Shown: positions 23,815 to 32,358, counted from the stretch's first letter. The stretch is DNA of 32,384 nt from Myxococcota bacterium (GCA_025054695.1 JANWZI010000045.1:1-32384); one strand, 5' to 3'. Notes: generated from the sequence alone by a model not told the origin. Made by a program: numbers and translations.

Positions 23815-26568
23815 TCAACGGTGCGCGCGAAGTGAAGCGATCCGATACAGCCCGATCCGCAGGCGTGGCGCGGCGGGCCAGTACGCGATGAGGCGGTCGC
23901 CGTGATTGGGTACGTCCCAGACGACGACCGGCTCAAGCGGCACCGAGGCGCGCAAGCGCTCGCATGCCGGCTGCATCGTCGAGCCGGAGGGCGGCGGTGT
24001 GCCCCACGGTCGGAAACGCGCGTGGCAGCGCATGCCGAGTAGCGCGTACGCCTCGCGATCCGTCGGGCCGCTCCACACAAGCGCCGTGATCGAACGCGGC
24101 CGTGCTCCGGGAAACAGGTACAGGGGGACGTGGTCGTGCGTGAACGAAGCCCACGGCCCGTCGTCGAGGCGGTCTTCCTGCTGGATGAAGACGAGGTCGT
24201 AGTCGCGCCGGTCCGCGAGCGCCGCGGCGGCACGCCGCAGGAACGCTTCCTCGGTCGCCTGGTTGTCGGGCCCGAACAGGGCGCGGGCCGTCGGCCACGC
24301 GCCCACGGCCACCGACAGCAATCCGGCGGAGGCGAGCCAGCGCCCGGAGGGCAGCGCGCGCAGTCGCGACAGCCCCGCACCGGCGAGTCCTGCAGCGAGC
24401 AGCACAGCCGGCAGATGCACGCGTGCGACGTTGGAACGGTCAAGGTCCGCGAGGACCACGACGAGCGCGACGAGCACCGAGACGGCGAGCGAGGTCGAGG
24501 CGCGACGCGAACCGCGAGGCACCAGCACGCCGAGGGCCGCGAGAACGAGCAGCGCCGGAGGCACGATCGCCGGATCGAGCAGCGCGTTGGTTTCGAGCAA
24601 GCGGTTGAGCAACGACGCGGCGTCGAGCTTCGCCCCAGGCAAGCTGTCGCGCGCGGCCAGCTCCGCCGCCATGCGTGCGACGTGCAGCGCGTGCGGCACC
24701 ACGAGTGCCGTCGCGGCGAGGCAGGCCACGAGCAGCCCCCGCGGCCGGCGACGTTCCGAAGCGATCCGCAGTCCGACGAGCGCGCCGGCGAGCAGCGGTC
24801 CCTCGGGTCGACCGATGGCCGCGAACGCGGCGAGCAGCGCTGCCGCGACGAGCGACCGACGCCGCCCCGTGCGCACGGCGTCGCCGAGCAACACGAGCGC
24901 GCCGAACAGGGCGAGCATCACGGGCACCCCGATGGCCTCGGACACGTCCATGCGGACCACGACCGGGAGCAACGCGACGAGCCAGGCCGCGAGCAGCCCC
25001 GCGCGCGCGTCGCGCAACCACATCCCGAACGCGGCGGCGGCGAGCCCGACCGAGGCCGTGCCCATCACCGCCCGCGCGCCGATGAGCACGGCGTGATCCG
25101 CGCCGAACAGCCGCAGCAGGGCGTGATCGAGCACGGCGACGCCCGCGCCGTAGTGGGGCACCGCGTCGAGCGCGAGCACCTGCGCCGTCCACCGATACCC
25201 GACGAACTGCATCACGGGACCCCCGGGCACGAGCAGCCGTGCGAGAGCGGCTGCCCCCGCGGCGAGCAGGACGGCCCGCCCCACGCCGTGCGTCCCGAGC
25301 CACCGCCTCGCCGCGCCGGCGGCCAGCACGAGCGACGCGAGCGCGAGCCCCGACAGCACCCATGCGATGCCGAGCTGGACGCGCTCGAGCCCGTCGGTGC
25401 GTGCCATCGCCGGCTCCTGCGTCGGATCGAACAGCTCGCGGGGCTCGACGTGTCCGCGCATCCGCGCATGCAGGTGGCGGCGCATGGCGAGGACCCGCTC
25501 GAGCTTGCCCTCGGCGATCACGGCGCCCTGCCGCCGAAGCTCGGCCGTCATCTCGAGGTAGCGGTCCAGATCGGCGATGGCGCCGGTTGGGTCCACGTGC
25601 TGTCGAATCTCGGCGCGGCAGTAGAACGCGTCCGGATCGTCGGGCCCGACCGCGATCGCACGCTCGATGTGGTGCTCGGCGTCGGCTTGATGACCCAGAC
25701 GGTAGTGGCTGACCGCGAGATAGATGTGCAGCCGCGGCTCGAAATCGTACGCCGCGCGCGCGCGCTCGAGCAGCGCGATGGCGCGACGATATCCCCGTCG
25801 TTTCTGCTCGGCGCTCGCCGCGCGCTGGTGAGCCCAGTAGTGCCAGGCGACGGCGGCGACGAACGCAGTGAGCGGATCACCGGGTCGCGCGTCGGCCTCG
25901 CGTTGCAGCGCGAGGGCGGTCGGCTCGTCCGGACGTTGACTCGCGAGCGACGCGACGACCATGCCGAGCGCGCCGCCACGGGGATGGGTGCGCGCGATCG
26001 CGACGAAACGATCGTGGGCCTCGCGGTACGCTCCCCCGCGATAGAGCGCGAGTGCCTCGGCGTACGCACGCGCGGCGGGCTCGGGGAGCGACGGCGCGGG
26101 ATCGACGGCCGTCGGCACGCTTTCGAATGTCGCGTTGCGGTCTCTCGTCGGACGCGACCACACGAACGGCTCCTCGCGCTCACGGAGGCGCGCCTCGAGA
26201 GCCTCCGCGAAGCCGTGGGGCCCGCGCGCCTCGAAGGCGAATCGTTCGCTTCGTCGGCCGTGGGCGAGCGCATCGGGATGCGCGAGTCGCGCGTGTCCCT
26301 CCCCTCGAGCGCAGCGCCAGCGCGCTTCGACGTGAGACCGCTCGATGCGCGCCTCGAGCAGGCTGCATCCGGCGATGGGCTCGCCGCCCAGCATGTGCGC
26401 GACGAGCCGCTCCTGCCCGGGCGGGATGACCCACGCGCCCTCGCGTCGCTGCGCGAGACCGGCGGGGATCTCACCGAACGACACCGCTCCGAGCACCGCG
26501 AAAGCGACCCGCGCGGCACGACGGATCGGCTGCCGTCGAGCGACCGCTCGATGCACCCCGTCGCACAC
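23815..26568 (-). CDS. TPR protein fused to polytopic GT-C-like membrane domain
   Basis: A 917-residue protein. The N-terminus (RRQPIRRAARVAFAVLGAVS) is a signal peptide or first helix. A soluble region contains TPR-like repeats at about 165-345 (AYAEALALYRGGAYREAHDRFVAIA, then RLHIYLAVSHYRLGHQADAEHHIERAIAVGPDDPDAF). From about 400 to 760 there are some ten hydrophobic helices, including GIAWVLSGLALASLVLAAGA and a region with FGMWLRDARAGLLAAWLVALLP typical of dolichyl-phosphate-mannose or ArnT-type GT-C glycosyltransferases. The last 150 residues are soluble. A lipid-linked sugar transferase with a TPR partner domain is inferred; the acceptor is unknown. The start is GTG at 26568 or GTG at 26556. 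It is divergent from the CBS protein gene over a 397-base gap. Confidence 0.78.
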   Translation of the reverse strand: MCDGVHRAVARRQPIRRAARVAFAVLGAVSFGEIPAGLAQRREGAWVIPPGQERLVAHMLGGEPIAGCSLLEARIERSHVEARWRCARGEGHARLAHPDALAHGRRSERFAFEARGPHGFAEALEARLREREEPFVWSRPTRDRNATFESVPTAVDPAPSLPEPAARAYAEALALYRGGAYREAHDRFVAIARTHPRGGALGMVVASLASQRPDEPTALALQREADARPGDPLTAFVAAVAWHYWAHQRAASAEQKRRGYRRAIALLERARAAYDFEPRLHIYLAVSHYRLGHQADAEHHIERAIAVGPDDPDAFYCRAEIRQHVDPTGAIADLDRYLEMTAELRRQGAVIAEGKLERVLAMRRHLHARMRGHVEPRELFDPTQEPAMARTDGLERVQLGIAWVLSGLALASLVLAAGAARRWLGTHGVGRAVLLAAGAAALARLLVPGGPVMQFVGYRWTAQVLALDAVPHYGAGVAVLDHALLRLFGADHAVLIGARAVMGTASVGLAAAAFGMWLRDARAGLLAAWLVALLPVVVRMDVSEAIGVPVMLALFGALVLLGDAVRTGRRRSLVAAALLAAFAAIGRPEGPLLAGALVGLRIASERRRPRGLLVACLAATALVVPHALHVARMAAELAARDSLPGAKLDAASLLNRLLETNALLDPAIVPPALLVLAALGVLVPRGSRRASTSLAVSVLVALVVVLADLDRSNVARVHLPAVLLAAGLAGAGLSRLRALPSGRWLASAGLLSVAVGAWPTARALFGPDNQATEEAFLRRAAAALADRRDYDLVFIQQEDRLDDGPWASFTHDHVPLYLFPGARPRSITALVWSGPTDREAYALLGMRCHARFRPWGTPPPSGSTMQPACERLRASVPLEPVVVWDVPNHGDRLIAYWPAAPRLRIGLYRIASLRAHR

Positions 26569-26965
26569 CTTGTCACGGATCGTAGCGCGAGGCCGCGCCC
26601 TTCTCGCGCAGGGACGCCCTCTGAGCGCGGAAATGCCGCGCCGCTTCGTTGACTGGTGGTATCGTGCGATGTTTCGAGCCCGAGTCGGAGTCCGAGTCTG
26701 AGCCGGAGTCGGAGTCGGTGCCCGAGACAGAGTCCGAGTGCGTGTCCGAGTCCGAGTCCGAGACCGAGTCCGAGTCCGACACCGAGCCGCAACCGAGCGG
26801 CGCGAGCGCCGCCTTCCTACGCGCGCATCCGCGCCATCGGTTCAACACGTCGCGAGACGGAGGCAGGGGTTGCCGCCCGCCCGGAGCCGGCCTAGCCTCG
26901 TCCTGGAAGCCCGGAGGGGTCCCCAGTCGGGGTGGGGCTCGGCAGCTCGGACACGACGAGGTCAA
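26569..26965. other. 397-base divergent intergenic region
   Basis: This region between two divergent genes should hold promoters for both, yet its centre is hexamer array D. On the plus strand a TTGACT at 26649-26654 resembles a -35 box but no good -10 box follows. If it were used, the array would lie in the leader of the CBS-protein mRNA. Near 26956-26960 GAGGT serves as ribosome binding site for the GTG at 26966. No gene, tRNA or riboswitch was recognised. Confidence 0.6.
26676..26790. repeat. Degenerate GAGNCC hexamer array D
   Basis: About 19 units with GAGNCC on the plus strand, with scattered variants (GAGTCG, GTGTCC, GAGTCT). It is the only array between divergent genes, so it cannot be a simple transcription terminator for either neighbour. 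Confidence 0.83.
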
Positions 26966-28255
26966 GTGGACGGATCGGTGCCAGCGCTGGCGATCGCGTC
27001 GGTGATCGTCGGCATGCCGCTCGGGGCGTTGTTCGCGGGACTCGACGCGGCGCTCGCCCAGCTCGGGACGGTGCGCCTCGAGGCACTGCGGGACGCCGGA
27101 GGACCGGAAGCGAGCGTCGCTGCGCGCGCCCACCGCGATCTCGCGGTGATCCAGGCGCGATTGCTCACCGGCCGCATCGTCTGTCTGGCGCTCGTCGTCA
27201 CGAGCGTCTCGCGCATCACGGGTTTGGACGGCTCGCTCGGCTCCATCGCCTCGGTCGCAGGCGCCTCGCTGCTCTACGCCGTGCTCGCGGAAACCGCGAT
27301 CACGGTGGCGCGCGCGCGCGCCGGTCGTTGGGCCCTGGTGGCGTTGCGGCGCGCCCGCCCTCTCGAGTTGCTGCTCGCTCCGCTCGCCTTGCCCCTCGTC
27401 GCCGTCTCGCGGTGGCTCGGCGGCGCGTTGCCGCGGCCCGAGCCGACTCCGCAGGAAGCGCGCGTGGCCGAACTGACGGTCGAGCACCTGATCGACGAGA
27501 GCGCCGCGAGTGGCTCGATCACCCGCGACCGGGCGCGCCTGTTGCGCAGCGCGCTCGAGTTCGAGAACACGCTCGCGCGCGAGGTCATGGTGCCCCGCAC
27601 GCACATGGTCGCGCTCGACGTGACGATGCCCATCGACGCGCTGCTCGATCGGGCTCTGGCCGAGGGCCACAGCCGCTATCCCGTCTACCGGGGCACCCTC
27701 GACCACATCGAGGGCATCCTGCACGTCAAGGACCTGATTCGCCTCGTGCGCGGTCGCATCTCGACCGAGGGGCTGACCGTCGGGCCGTTGCTGCGCCGGC
27801 CGTACGTGGTCGCCGAGACGCAAAAGATCGGGACGCTTCTGCGCGAAATGCAGCAGCGGCGGCTACACCTGGCCATCGTGGTCGACGAGTTCGGAGGAAC
27901 CTCGGGCATCGTCACCCTCGAAGACGTCCTCGAGGAGCTCGTCGGCGAGATTCGAGACGAGCACGACGAGGAGGAAGCGCCCGTGCGCGAGATCGCTCCG
28001 GGCCAGTGGGCGGTCGACGCGGGCGTCAGCGTCCACGACGTGAGCGAGGCCATCGGCGCGCCGCTCGTCGAAGCGGCGAGCGGGAGCTACCACTCGATCG
28101 GTGGGCTCGTCGTCAGCCTCGCGGGGTACGTGCCGCCCGTCGGGGAGCGGATCCAGGTCGGCGCCTTCGACGTCTTCGTGCGCGATGCCGACGAGCGACG
28201 CGTGCGCCGGGTCGAGATCCGGCGACGCAGCCCCCCGGACGTGGAGGCCGCTTAA
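26966..28255 (+). CDS. CorC/HlyC-type CBS-domain membrane protein
   Basis: A 429-residue member of the CNNM/CorC (hemolysin C-like) family. The first 155 residues are hydrophobic, with about three or four helices representing a short or divergent CNNM transporter domain. Two CBS domains follow (about 208-265, EVMVPRTHMVALDV...VYRGTLDHIEGILHVKDL; and 270-330, LAIVVDEFGGTSGIVTLEDVLEELVGEI), then a CorC_HlyC domain (340-420, ending VGERIQVGAFDVFV). Family members are linked to Mg2+ or Co2+ export or regulation, with nucleotide binding at the CBS pair. The GTG at 26966 has a GAGGT site just upstream and no ATG competes. It heads a plus-strand run of four genes; the next starts 35 bases later. Confidence 0.9.
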   Translation: MDGSVPALAIASVIVGMPLGALFAGLDAALAQLGTVRLEALRDAGGPEASVAARAHRDLAVIQARLLTGRIVCLALVVTSVSRITGLDGSLGSIASVAGASLLYAVLAETAITVARARAGRWALVALRRARPLELLLAPLALPLVAVSRWLGGALPRPEPTPQEARVAELTVEHLIDESAASGSITRDRARLLRSALEFENTLAREVMVPRTHMVALDVTMPIDALLDRALAEGHSRYPVYRGTLDHIEGILHVKDLIRLVRGRISTEGLTVGPLLRRPYVVAETQKIGTLLREMQQRRLHLAIVVDEFGGTSGIVTLEDVLEELVGEIRDEHDEEEAPVREIAPGQWAVDAGVSVHDVSEAIGAPLVEAASGSYHSIGGLVVSLAGYVPPVGERIQVGAFDVFVRDADERRVRRVEIRRRSPPDVEAA

Positions 28256-28290
28256 GCACGGAGCTCCACATGCAACAAGAGGAGGAATCG

Positions 28291-28794
28291 ATGAATGCGA
28301 GCACGTCGAGCGCGCACGACTTCACGTTGCCCGCGTTGCGAGGCGGGTCGATCCCGCTTTCTCGTTATGCCGGCAAGGCGCTCCTTGTCGTCAACGTCGC
28401 CTCGCGTTGCGGGCTGACACCCCAGTACGCCGCGCTGCAGGCGCTGTACGCGCGGCGCGCGAACGAGGGGCTCGAGGTGATCGGCGTGCCGTGCAACCAG
28501 TTCGGCGCGCAGGAGCCGGGCACCGAGGACGAGATCGCTTCGTTTTGTAGCACGAACTACAATGTGACGTTCCCCCTCGCGGCCAAGCTCGACGTCAACG
28601 GCCCCGGCCGCCATCCGCTCTTCGCGTGGCTGTGCGGGCAGTCTCCAGGCCCGGAACCGGCCGGCGACGTGACGTGGAACTTCACCAAGTTCGTCATCGA
28701 CCGCGCGGGCCGGCTCGTCGCACGCTTCGCGCCGCCCGTCTCGCCCGATTCGCCCGAAGTGCAACAGGCCATCGACCGCGCCTTGCGCGCGTAG
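28291..28794 (+). CDS. Glutathione peroxidase family protein
   Basis: A 167-residue thiol peroxidase of the glutathione peroxidase family. The peroxidatic residue is Cys40 in NVASRCGLTPQY (a cysteine, not selenocysteine), Gln74 lies in CNQFGAQEPG (68-77) and WNFTKFVID (129-137) supplies the Trp and Asn of the catalytic tetrad. Cys68 and Cys86 (EIASFCS) are present; Cys86 sits where thioredoxin-dependent members have their resolving cysteine. It reduces peroxides in the cytoplasm, more likely with thioredoxin than glutathione. ATG at 28291 follows an excellent GAGGAGG site. No signal peptide is seen. The gene lies between the CorC protein and a membrane protein, with gaps of 35 and 32 bases. 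Confidence 0.95.
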   Translation: MNASTSSAHDFTLPALRGGSIPLSRYAGKALLVVNVASRCGLTPQYAALQALYARRANEGLEVIGVPCNQFGAQEPGTEDEIASFCSTNYNVTFPLAAKLDVNGPGRHPLFAWLCGQSPGPEPAGDVTWNFTKFVIDRAGRLVARFAPPVSPDSPEVQQAIDRALRA

Positions 28795-28826
28795 GGGCTT
28801 GCCGCCGTCGAGCGGGGCGGCTAGCC

Positions 28827-29924
28827 ATGCGGCCGGATCCCACCGTGACCGCGACGCCCCAGGACGATCCGGCGCCGACGCGCGAGCCCAACATACCCCC
28901 TGCGTCCCCGACCCGGGCGGTCCAGCCCGCGACCGGGAGCACGGGCGCACAGGGCAGAGGGCTCCTCGATCGGTGGCTCGCGCGGCTGACCTTGCGTCGC
29001 GCGTTCGCCATCGAACCGAAACTGCGTGGCGAGCCGCGTGCCGCGATCGCCGAAGCGCTGGAGCTGGCTGACCAGAAGGCGGCGGCGGCGGAGCTTCTGT
29101 GGAACGGCGGCCAAGCGGCCGAGGCGCTCCGGTTACTGGCGAGTGCCCTCGACGCCACGGCGCGCGCGCTGGAGCCATTCGCCGGGGCGCTCGGCGATGC
29201 GTCCGATGCAGACCGAGGTGCGCATCGCGGTTCCGCCCTGCGGGCGTTGCTCGGAGAGGAGAACACCGCCGCTCAGGTGGAGTCCGTCCTGCTCGAGGTC
29301 GGCTCGGTCGCCCTGCCCGTCCTGGAGCGCGAGGTCACGCCCCGCCACGAGGAGCTGTGGAACCGGTGGTGGCGCGCGCGCACCCGGCTCGCGGAACCGC
29401 TGCGCGAGGCGACCCGGACCCGGGCGCAACTGCGGGCAGCGGTCGCCGTGCGCCTGCTCGTTCCCGTGGCCGTGCTCGCCGCCGCCGCGATCGCGCTCGC
29501 CATCGCGCTCGACGAGCCCGAGGGCATGTTCGCCGAAGCCTCCGGCGTGTGGGCGGGCGCGGCCGATTTCGACGCGTCCAAAGCCATCGACGGCTCGCCC
29601 ACGACCGCGTGGCTTGCACCCGACGGAATGAGCGCCACCCTGGTCGTGCGCATCCACCCACCGCGCTCGGTGCGGCGCATTCGCCTGCTCAACGCGTACA
29701 ATGCGCCCCACTACGACCGCGGCACGAAGGACTACGCCCTCGAATTGCTCTCCGACGACCGCGTGCTGCGCCGGTTCGGAGGACGCTTCGAGCGGACGGT
29801 GCAGGGCGTCCCTTCGTGGGTGGACCACGACGTCGGCGTCGACGGCGTCGACCGCATCCGTTTCGTCGCCTACTCGTATCACGGCCTGAGCGCGGGGCTC
29901 GCCGAGATGCGCCTCGAGCCGTGA
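28827..29924 (+). CDS. Single-pass membrane protein with discoidin-like (F5/8 C type) C-terminus
   Basis: A 365-residue protein with no signal peptide. A Pro/Thr-rich start (1-40) leads to a helical Ala/Arg/Glu-rich domain (45-207) and one membrane helix (208-228, VRLLVPVAVLAAAAIALAIAL). The C-terminal 135 residues (237-364) form a beta-sandwich pattern: ASGVWAGAADFDASKAIDGSPTTAWLAPDG, then LVVRIHPPRSVRRIRLLNAY and VDRIRFVAYSYHG. This is the layout of galactose-binding-like F5/8 type C (NADase-type glycan-binding) domains. The domain would be outside the cytoplasm, suggesting surface glycan binding. The protein is unrecognised by name. It is followed 16 bases later by a YfhO-like gene, so the two probably act together, for example in envelope glycan assembly. 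Confidence 0.78.
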   Translation: MRPDPTVTATPQDDPAPTREPNIPPASPTRAVQPATGSTGAQGRGLLDRWLARLTLRRAFAIEPKLRGEPRAAIAEALELADQKAAAAELLWNGGQAAEALRLLASALDATARALEPFAGALGDASDADRGAHRGSALRALLGEENTAAQVESVLLEVGSVALPVLEREVTPRHEELWNRWWRARTRLAEPLREATRTRAQLRAAVAVRLLVPVAVLAAAAIALAIALDEPEGMFAEASGVWAGAADFDASKAIDGSPTTAWLAPDGMSATLVVRIHPPRSVRRIRLLNAYNAPHYDRGTKDYALELLSDDRVLRRFGGRFERTVQGVPSWVDHDVGVDGVDRIRFVAYSYHGLSAGLAEMRLEP

Positions 29925-29940
29925 CCCACCCGCGTACAGC

Positions 29941-31695
29941 GTGAATCTTCGGCGCGGCGCGGCGACCGCGCTTCTCGCCCTGGGGGTCTCGGTCGCGTTC
30001 TGGTGGCCGGCCTTTCGGCGACCGGAGGCGAGTGGATGGGGCGACTGGCAGTGGTTCCATCACTTGTGGGAGGCCGGACGCGTCGCGTTGGTGCGCTGGG
30101 GCGAGGCCCCGCTGTGGAACCCCCACCACTGTGGCGGCGTCTCGCTGTGGGGAAACCCGCAGTGGCAGCTGGCCTCACCCACCTATTGGTTCTTCGGGCT
30201 ACCGTTCGGCACGAACGTCGGACACAAGCTCTTCGTTCTGTGGCACACCGTCGTCGGCTGGCTCGGCACGTACGCGCTGGCGCGGCGCGAATTCCACACG
30301 AGCCGCGCCGCGGCGCTCTTCGCAGCGACCGCGTTCTGCACCAGTGGCTTTTTCGCGTGGCACGGGGCCGGTGGCCACGCGACCTTTCTCGCCTTCTATT
30401 ACGGCCCCCTGCTCTTGTTGTGCTGGCGCCGCGCCGCCCGGGATCTGCGCTGGTCGGCGGCCGTCGCGGGGCTGCTCGCGCTCATGCTGCTCGAGGGCGG
30501 CCACTACCCGTTCCCCTACTGGGTCGTCTGGCTCGCGCTCGATGCGCTCGTTCGCCTGGCCGATCGACGCGCGCGCGTCGGCGTGTTGCGGGCGGCCGTC
30601 GTTTCCTCGCTCCTGACGGCTTTGCTCGGGGCGATCCGAATCGTACCCATCGCCCTCGCGCTCCGCGACCACCCTCGACCCACCCACGACACCGATGCGC
30701 TTCGGTTCGCGGAAATCGTCGAGATGCTGACGGCGCGCGAGCACGCGTACGTGTGGCCTGGGCATCGCTGGGTATGGCCGGAGTACGGTGCGTACGTCGG
30801 CTGGATGCCACTCGTGGCGGGCGCCGCTGGCGCGCTTGTCGCGGCAGCGCGTCTTCTGCGCCCCTCGGTCGGCGGTCCCGCGCGCACGGGTCTTGCGTTT
30901 CTGCTCGTCGGCGGCTTGCTGGCACTCGGCTTGACGCAGGGCCGCGCCTCGCCCTTGCACCCGTGGCCGTTGCTCCACGAGCTACCCTTCTACGGCTCCC
31001 TGCACGTGCCGTCGCGGTGGCGCGTGATGCTGCTGCTGCACCTGGTGTTGCTGGCGGCGCTCGCCCTCGATGCGACGCATCGCCTCCTCGCGGGCAGCGG
31101 GTCCCGTCGACGCAGACGCCTGCGCCGTTGGACCGCATCGCTGACCTGGGCAGCCGCCCTCGTCACATGCGTCGACATCTACCTCGTGACGCGACCCATC
31201 GTGGATCGCTGGAACGGCCCGCCCGTCGGTGTCGGCCCGGTCGCCCCCCGCCACCACCTCGTCGAGGCCGTGCGCTACCTCGACGAGTACGCGAACTACC
31301 CGCACCGCAACGTCGGCACGCCCACGTGTTACGACCCGCTGCCCTGGCCGGTCGCACCCGGCCTGTGGCTGGGCGACGTCCCCCAGGCGCGCCTGTCGCC
31401 GCCGGATGCGGGACGCGTCGAAGATTGGGGACGCACCAGCCTGACCGTATGGGCTCGCGCGCGGCTCGAGCGGCCGGCGACCGTCGTGTTCAATCAGAAC
31501 CACGCGCGTGGCTGGCACAGTGAACAGGGTCGCGTCGTCGCGGACGAGGGCCGTCTCGCCGTCGTCGTCCCGCACGGTGGCTCGATGCGCGTCGAGGCGC
31601 GCTATCGACCCGAGGAGCTGCCGTACACGGTGGGCCTGTTCGCACTGGGCATCGCCGGATGCCTCGTCGTGGCGCGACGGCGCCCGCGGCGCTGA
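29941..31695 (+). CDS. YfhO-like polytopic membrane protein
   Basis: A 584-residue integral membrane protein. The N-terminus (MNLRRGAATALLALGVSVAF) is the first helix, then the region GDWQWFHHLWEAGRVALVRW with the APLWNPHHCGG motif is typical of YfhO-like and related GT-C membrane enzymes, where the loop after helix 1 carries acidic and His residues. About ten helices follow, and a beta-rich periplasmic region (about 425-560) precedes a last helix near 562-578. The first loop, rather than the more usual DxD or ExD, suggests a glycosyltransferase-like role, inferred only. The GTG start has no clear ribosome binding site, but is 16 bases from the previous stop. Ends close to hexamer array E. 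Confidence 0.8.
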   Translation: MNLRRGAATALLALGVSVAFWWPAFRRPEASGWGDWQWFHHLWEAGRVALVRWGEAPLWNPHHCGGVSLWGNPQWQLASPTYWFFGLPFGTNVGHKLFVLWHTVVGWLGTYALARREFHTSRAAALFAATAFCTSGFFAWHGAGGHATFLAFYYGPLLLLCWRRAARDLRWSAAVAGLLALMLLEGGHYPFPYWVVWLALDALVRLADRRARVGVLRAAVVSSLLTALLGAIRIVPIALALRDHPRPTHDTDALRFAEIVEMLTAREHAYVWPGHRWVWPEYGAYVGWMPLVAGAAGALVAAARLLRPSVGGPARTGLAFLLVGGLLALGLTQGRASPLHPWPLLHELPFYGSLHVPSRWRVMLLLHLVLLAALALDATHRLLAGSGSRRRRRLRRWTASLTWAAALVTCVDIYLVTRPIVDRWNGPPVGVGPVAPRHHLVEAVRYLDEYANYPHRNVGTPTCYDPLPWPVAPGLWLGDVPQARLSPPDAGRVEDWGRTSLTVWARARLERPATVVFNQNHARGWHSEQGRVVADEGRLAVVVPHGGSMRVEARYRPEELPYTVGLFALGIAGCLVVARRRPRR

Positions 31696-31742
31696 CGGCG
31701 CGGCTCGCTGCAGCCGATGGCAAGGACGGTCCTGCCGCGTCC

Positions 31743-31964
31743 GAGCTCGGGCCGAAGTCCGAGTCGGAGCCAGAGTCCGAGGCCGAGACCGAGTCCGAGT
31801 CCGAGTCCGAGTCCGAAGCCGAGCCCGACCCCGACCCCGACCCCGAGTCCGAGACCGAGTCGGAGACCGAGTCGGAGTCCGAGGCCGAGCCAGAGCCCGA
31901 GCCCGAGTCCGAGACCGAGACCGAGGCCGAGCCCGAGTCCGAGACCGAGACCGAGGCCGAGTCC
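31743..31964. repeat. Degenerate GAGNCC hexamer array E (longest) with 30-base duplication
   Basis: 37 hexamers of GAG-N-CC type on the plus strand, 48 bases after the YfhO-like gene and ending 3 bases before the four-helix-bundle stop. Inside it, positions 31905-31934 and 31935-31964 are two 30-base units that differ at one base, evidence of a recent duplication. The fourth base of the hexamer is the variable one, using all four bases. Translated frames give Ser-Glu/Thr-Glu/Pro-Glu, or on the other strand Gly-Leu-type, low-complexity peptides with no start signal. Confidence 0.87.
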
Positions 31965-31967
31965 GCC

Positions 31968-32300
31968 TCACCGCCGCAGCAGGCCCCACGTCATCGCCGC
32001 AACGCGGTCCAGCGCGCGCTCCGCTTCCGCGACGTCGTCGACGTAGCCCCACGCCACCGCGACACGCAAACCCACCCGCGCCTCGCGAAGGGAGCCCAGC
32101 GCCGTGTGCAGCCTCGCGCGACGATTGCCCCGGTCACTGCCGTCGGCCTCGGCCAGATTGAGCGCCGCGCTGCTCGCCGCGCGCCGGATCTGCCGTGCGA
32201 GGTCCCGGTCGACCGATTCGATCGATTCGACGAGCGTCCGCATGCGCGCGATGGTGTCGAGCAACAGCTCCAGCGCCTCGAGCCGAAGGGGGGTAGGCAT
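31968..32300 (-). CDS. Four-helix-bundle protein (S23/IVP family)
   Basis: A 110-residue all-helical protein: MPTPLRLEALELLLDTIARM, then DRDLARQIRRAASSAALNLAEADGS, RRARLHTALGSLREARVGLRVAVAWGYV and EAERALDRVAAMTWGLLRR. The pattern LARQIRRAASSAALNLAEA, then a helix with SLREAxxGL, is that of the S23/four-helix-bundle family (TIGR02436-type), which includes proteins encoded in 23S rRNA intervening sequences and the Avd accessory proteins of diversity-generating retroelements. The molecular role of stand-alone members is poorly known; they form pentameric bundles that may bind nucleic acid. ATG at 32300 follows a GGAGGGGGG site. The stop lies 3 bases from hexamer array E. An inverted repeat lies directly upstream. 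Confidence 0.88.
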   Translation of the reverse strand: MPTPLRLEALELLLDTIARMRTLVESIESVDRDLARQIRRAASSAALNLAEADGSDRGNRRARLHTALGSLREARVGLRVAVAWGYVDDVAEAERALDRVAAMTWGLLRR

Positions 32301-32312
32301 GCCCCCCTCCGA

Positions 32313-32358
32313 GCGAAAGAACCGTGACAGCGTCGTGTGCTGGCACGCGTTCTTTCGC
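32313..32358. repeat. Perfect 10-base inverted repeat upstream of four-helix-bundle gene
   Basis: GCGAAAGAAC (32313-32322) and GTTCTTTCGC (32349-32358) are perfect inverted copies with a 26-base spacer. The spacer contains a further short hairpin, GTGC-TG-GCAC. The arms lie 13 bases before the ATG of the four-helix-bundle gene. It could be an operator, a leader hairpin, or the end of a mobile cassette; the sequence stops too soon to tell. Confidence 0.65.

Noticed and set aside
24130-26652. Long plus-strand open frame (840 codons) opposite the TPR-membrane gene
   Set aside because: It is antisense to a gene with clear TPR and membrane-helix patterns and its own product is Arg/Pro/Gln-rich without domains; long antisense frames are expected at this GC content.
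9795-31964. Hexamer arrays considered as CRISPR arrays
   Set aside because: The unit is six bases with no spacers, unlike the 24-40 base repeats and unique spacers of CRISPR arrays.
31659-32327. Plus-strand open frame through array E giving a 222-residue Ser-Glu repeat protein
   Set aside because: It has no ribosome binding site, starts inside the YfhO-like gene and ends antisense to the four-helix-bundle gene.
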